The notes beneath the pieces were generated by a model. The model was given only the letters and a program-made list of their open reading frames with translations, was not told the DNA's origin and ran no database searches. Below are positions 63,601 through 64,000 of a stretch of DNA of 64,000 bases, one piece after another. The position numbers and the translations under genes were made by a program. Origin of the DNA: Mesostigma viride. Its lineage: Eukaryota > Streptophyta > Mesostigmatophyceae > Mesostigmatales > Mesostigmataceae. The DNA lies in NCBI GenBank assembly GCA_009746045.1, contig RPFO01000154.1:6403038-6467037 (forward strand). Direction: 5' to 3'. Numbering within the stretch: position 1 is the stretch's first letter; every line of letters begins with the position of its first letter.

Positions 63601-64000
63601 CTTTCATACTATGCCAGGACGCGCACGTCTGTCGACTGACCACCGTGCATGAAGAGGTGGCCCATGCTTGGAGTGCTCGCTTGGTCAAGTACGGCAGCTA
63701 CCGACAGACAAGCGCGGCTGCTTCCAGCGGCTGAACGTCACAGCAGGTGCCTGCGAATCCACCCGCCCGCACGCAGGCACCCGACAGGCCCACGGCGCCC
63801 ATGGCGCCTTGGAAGCTAGGAATTGTTGTAGCGACCCCTGTGCGAGAATCCTCACAAGACTAGCGCCGAGGCAAGGTGAGATTGATGCTCGTCGGGGAAG
63901 ACGCTCGACGTGGAGAGTGGGGAGTGGAGAGTGGAGAGAGAGCGCAACATGAGGCACCCACGCACATGCGCCCTTGGTAGCAAGGCCGAGCACATGCCCC
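60601..64000. other. Region downstream of CURT1 without a supported gene
   Basis: An AATAAA at 60617 and three copies of GCTATGAATAAGCCAGGCCG (60690-60755) follow the CURT1 stop. A 200-codon minus-strand frame at 62342-62944 starts at TTG, not ATG, and shows no motif I know. A 12-bp GCATCCATGATT repeat lies at 63235-63297. No RNA gene was recognised. Confidence 0.4.

Overview
The window looks like nuclear DNA of a photosynthetic eukaryote, most likely a green alga. The reasons are spliced genes with GT-AG introns, chloroplast transit peptides, a thylakoid CURT1-type gene, an ORC6 carrying the eukaryotic C-terminal YEQWK motif, TGTAA polyadenylation signals, GC-rich exons in repeat-rich introns, and LINE retrotransposons. 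I cannot name the species. All exon models below were built by hand from splice signals, reading-frame continuity and family similarity. No transcript or database search was available.

Layout. 0.4-10.5 kb is a graveyard of nested retroelements: at least two LINE families (called A and C here), a short SINE-like family (B), and one clean non-autonomous hAT-type DNA transposon at 797-2264. 12.3-20.4 kb (minus) is an ORC6 gene in nine exons (345 aa), with a decapeptide minisatellite translated in its last exon. It is divergent from a two-exon gene at 21.1-22.05 kb (plus) for a small plastid-targeted two-helix membrane protein. 23.6-28.1 kb holds a LINE C tail and a nearly complete but frameshifted LINE A with ORF1 and EN/RT ORF2.

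28.7-50.1 kb (minus) is a 19-exon gene whose exons join in one frame into a giant coiled-coil protein of about 2,922 aa, with a KEN motif near its start and Ser/Thr-Pro sites. It is divergent from the gene at 51.2-60.6 kb (plus): six exons encoding a 1,066-aa protein with a C-terminal CURT1/CAAD thylakoid-curvature domain behind about 900 residues of repetitive, basic, Pro/Ser/Lys-rich sequence. Ordinary CURT1 proteins are about 150-200 aa. 60.6-64 kb holds no gene I can support.

The most unusual genome-level pattern is that many exons here are followed, inside the next intron, by one or more degenerate copies of their own 3' end, often with the 5' splice site still intact. ORC6, the giant coiled-coil gene, the CURT1 gene and the small plastid gene all show it. 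This suggests recurrent tandem duplication across exon-intron junctions, a possible source of alternative donors, minisatellites and new introns.
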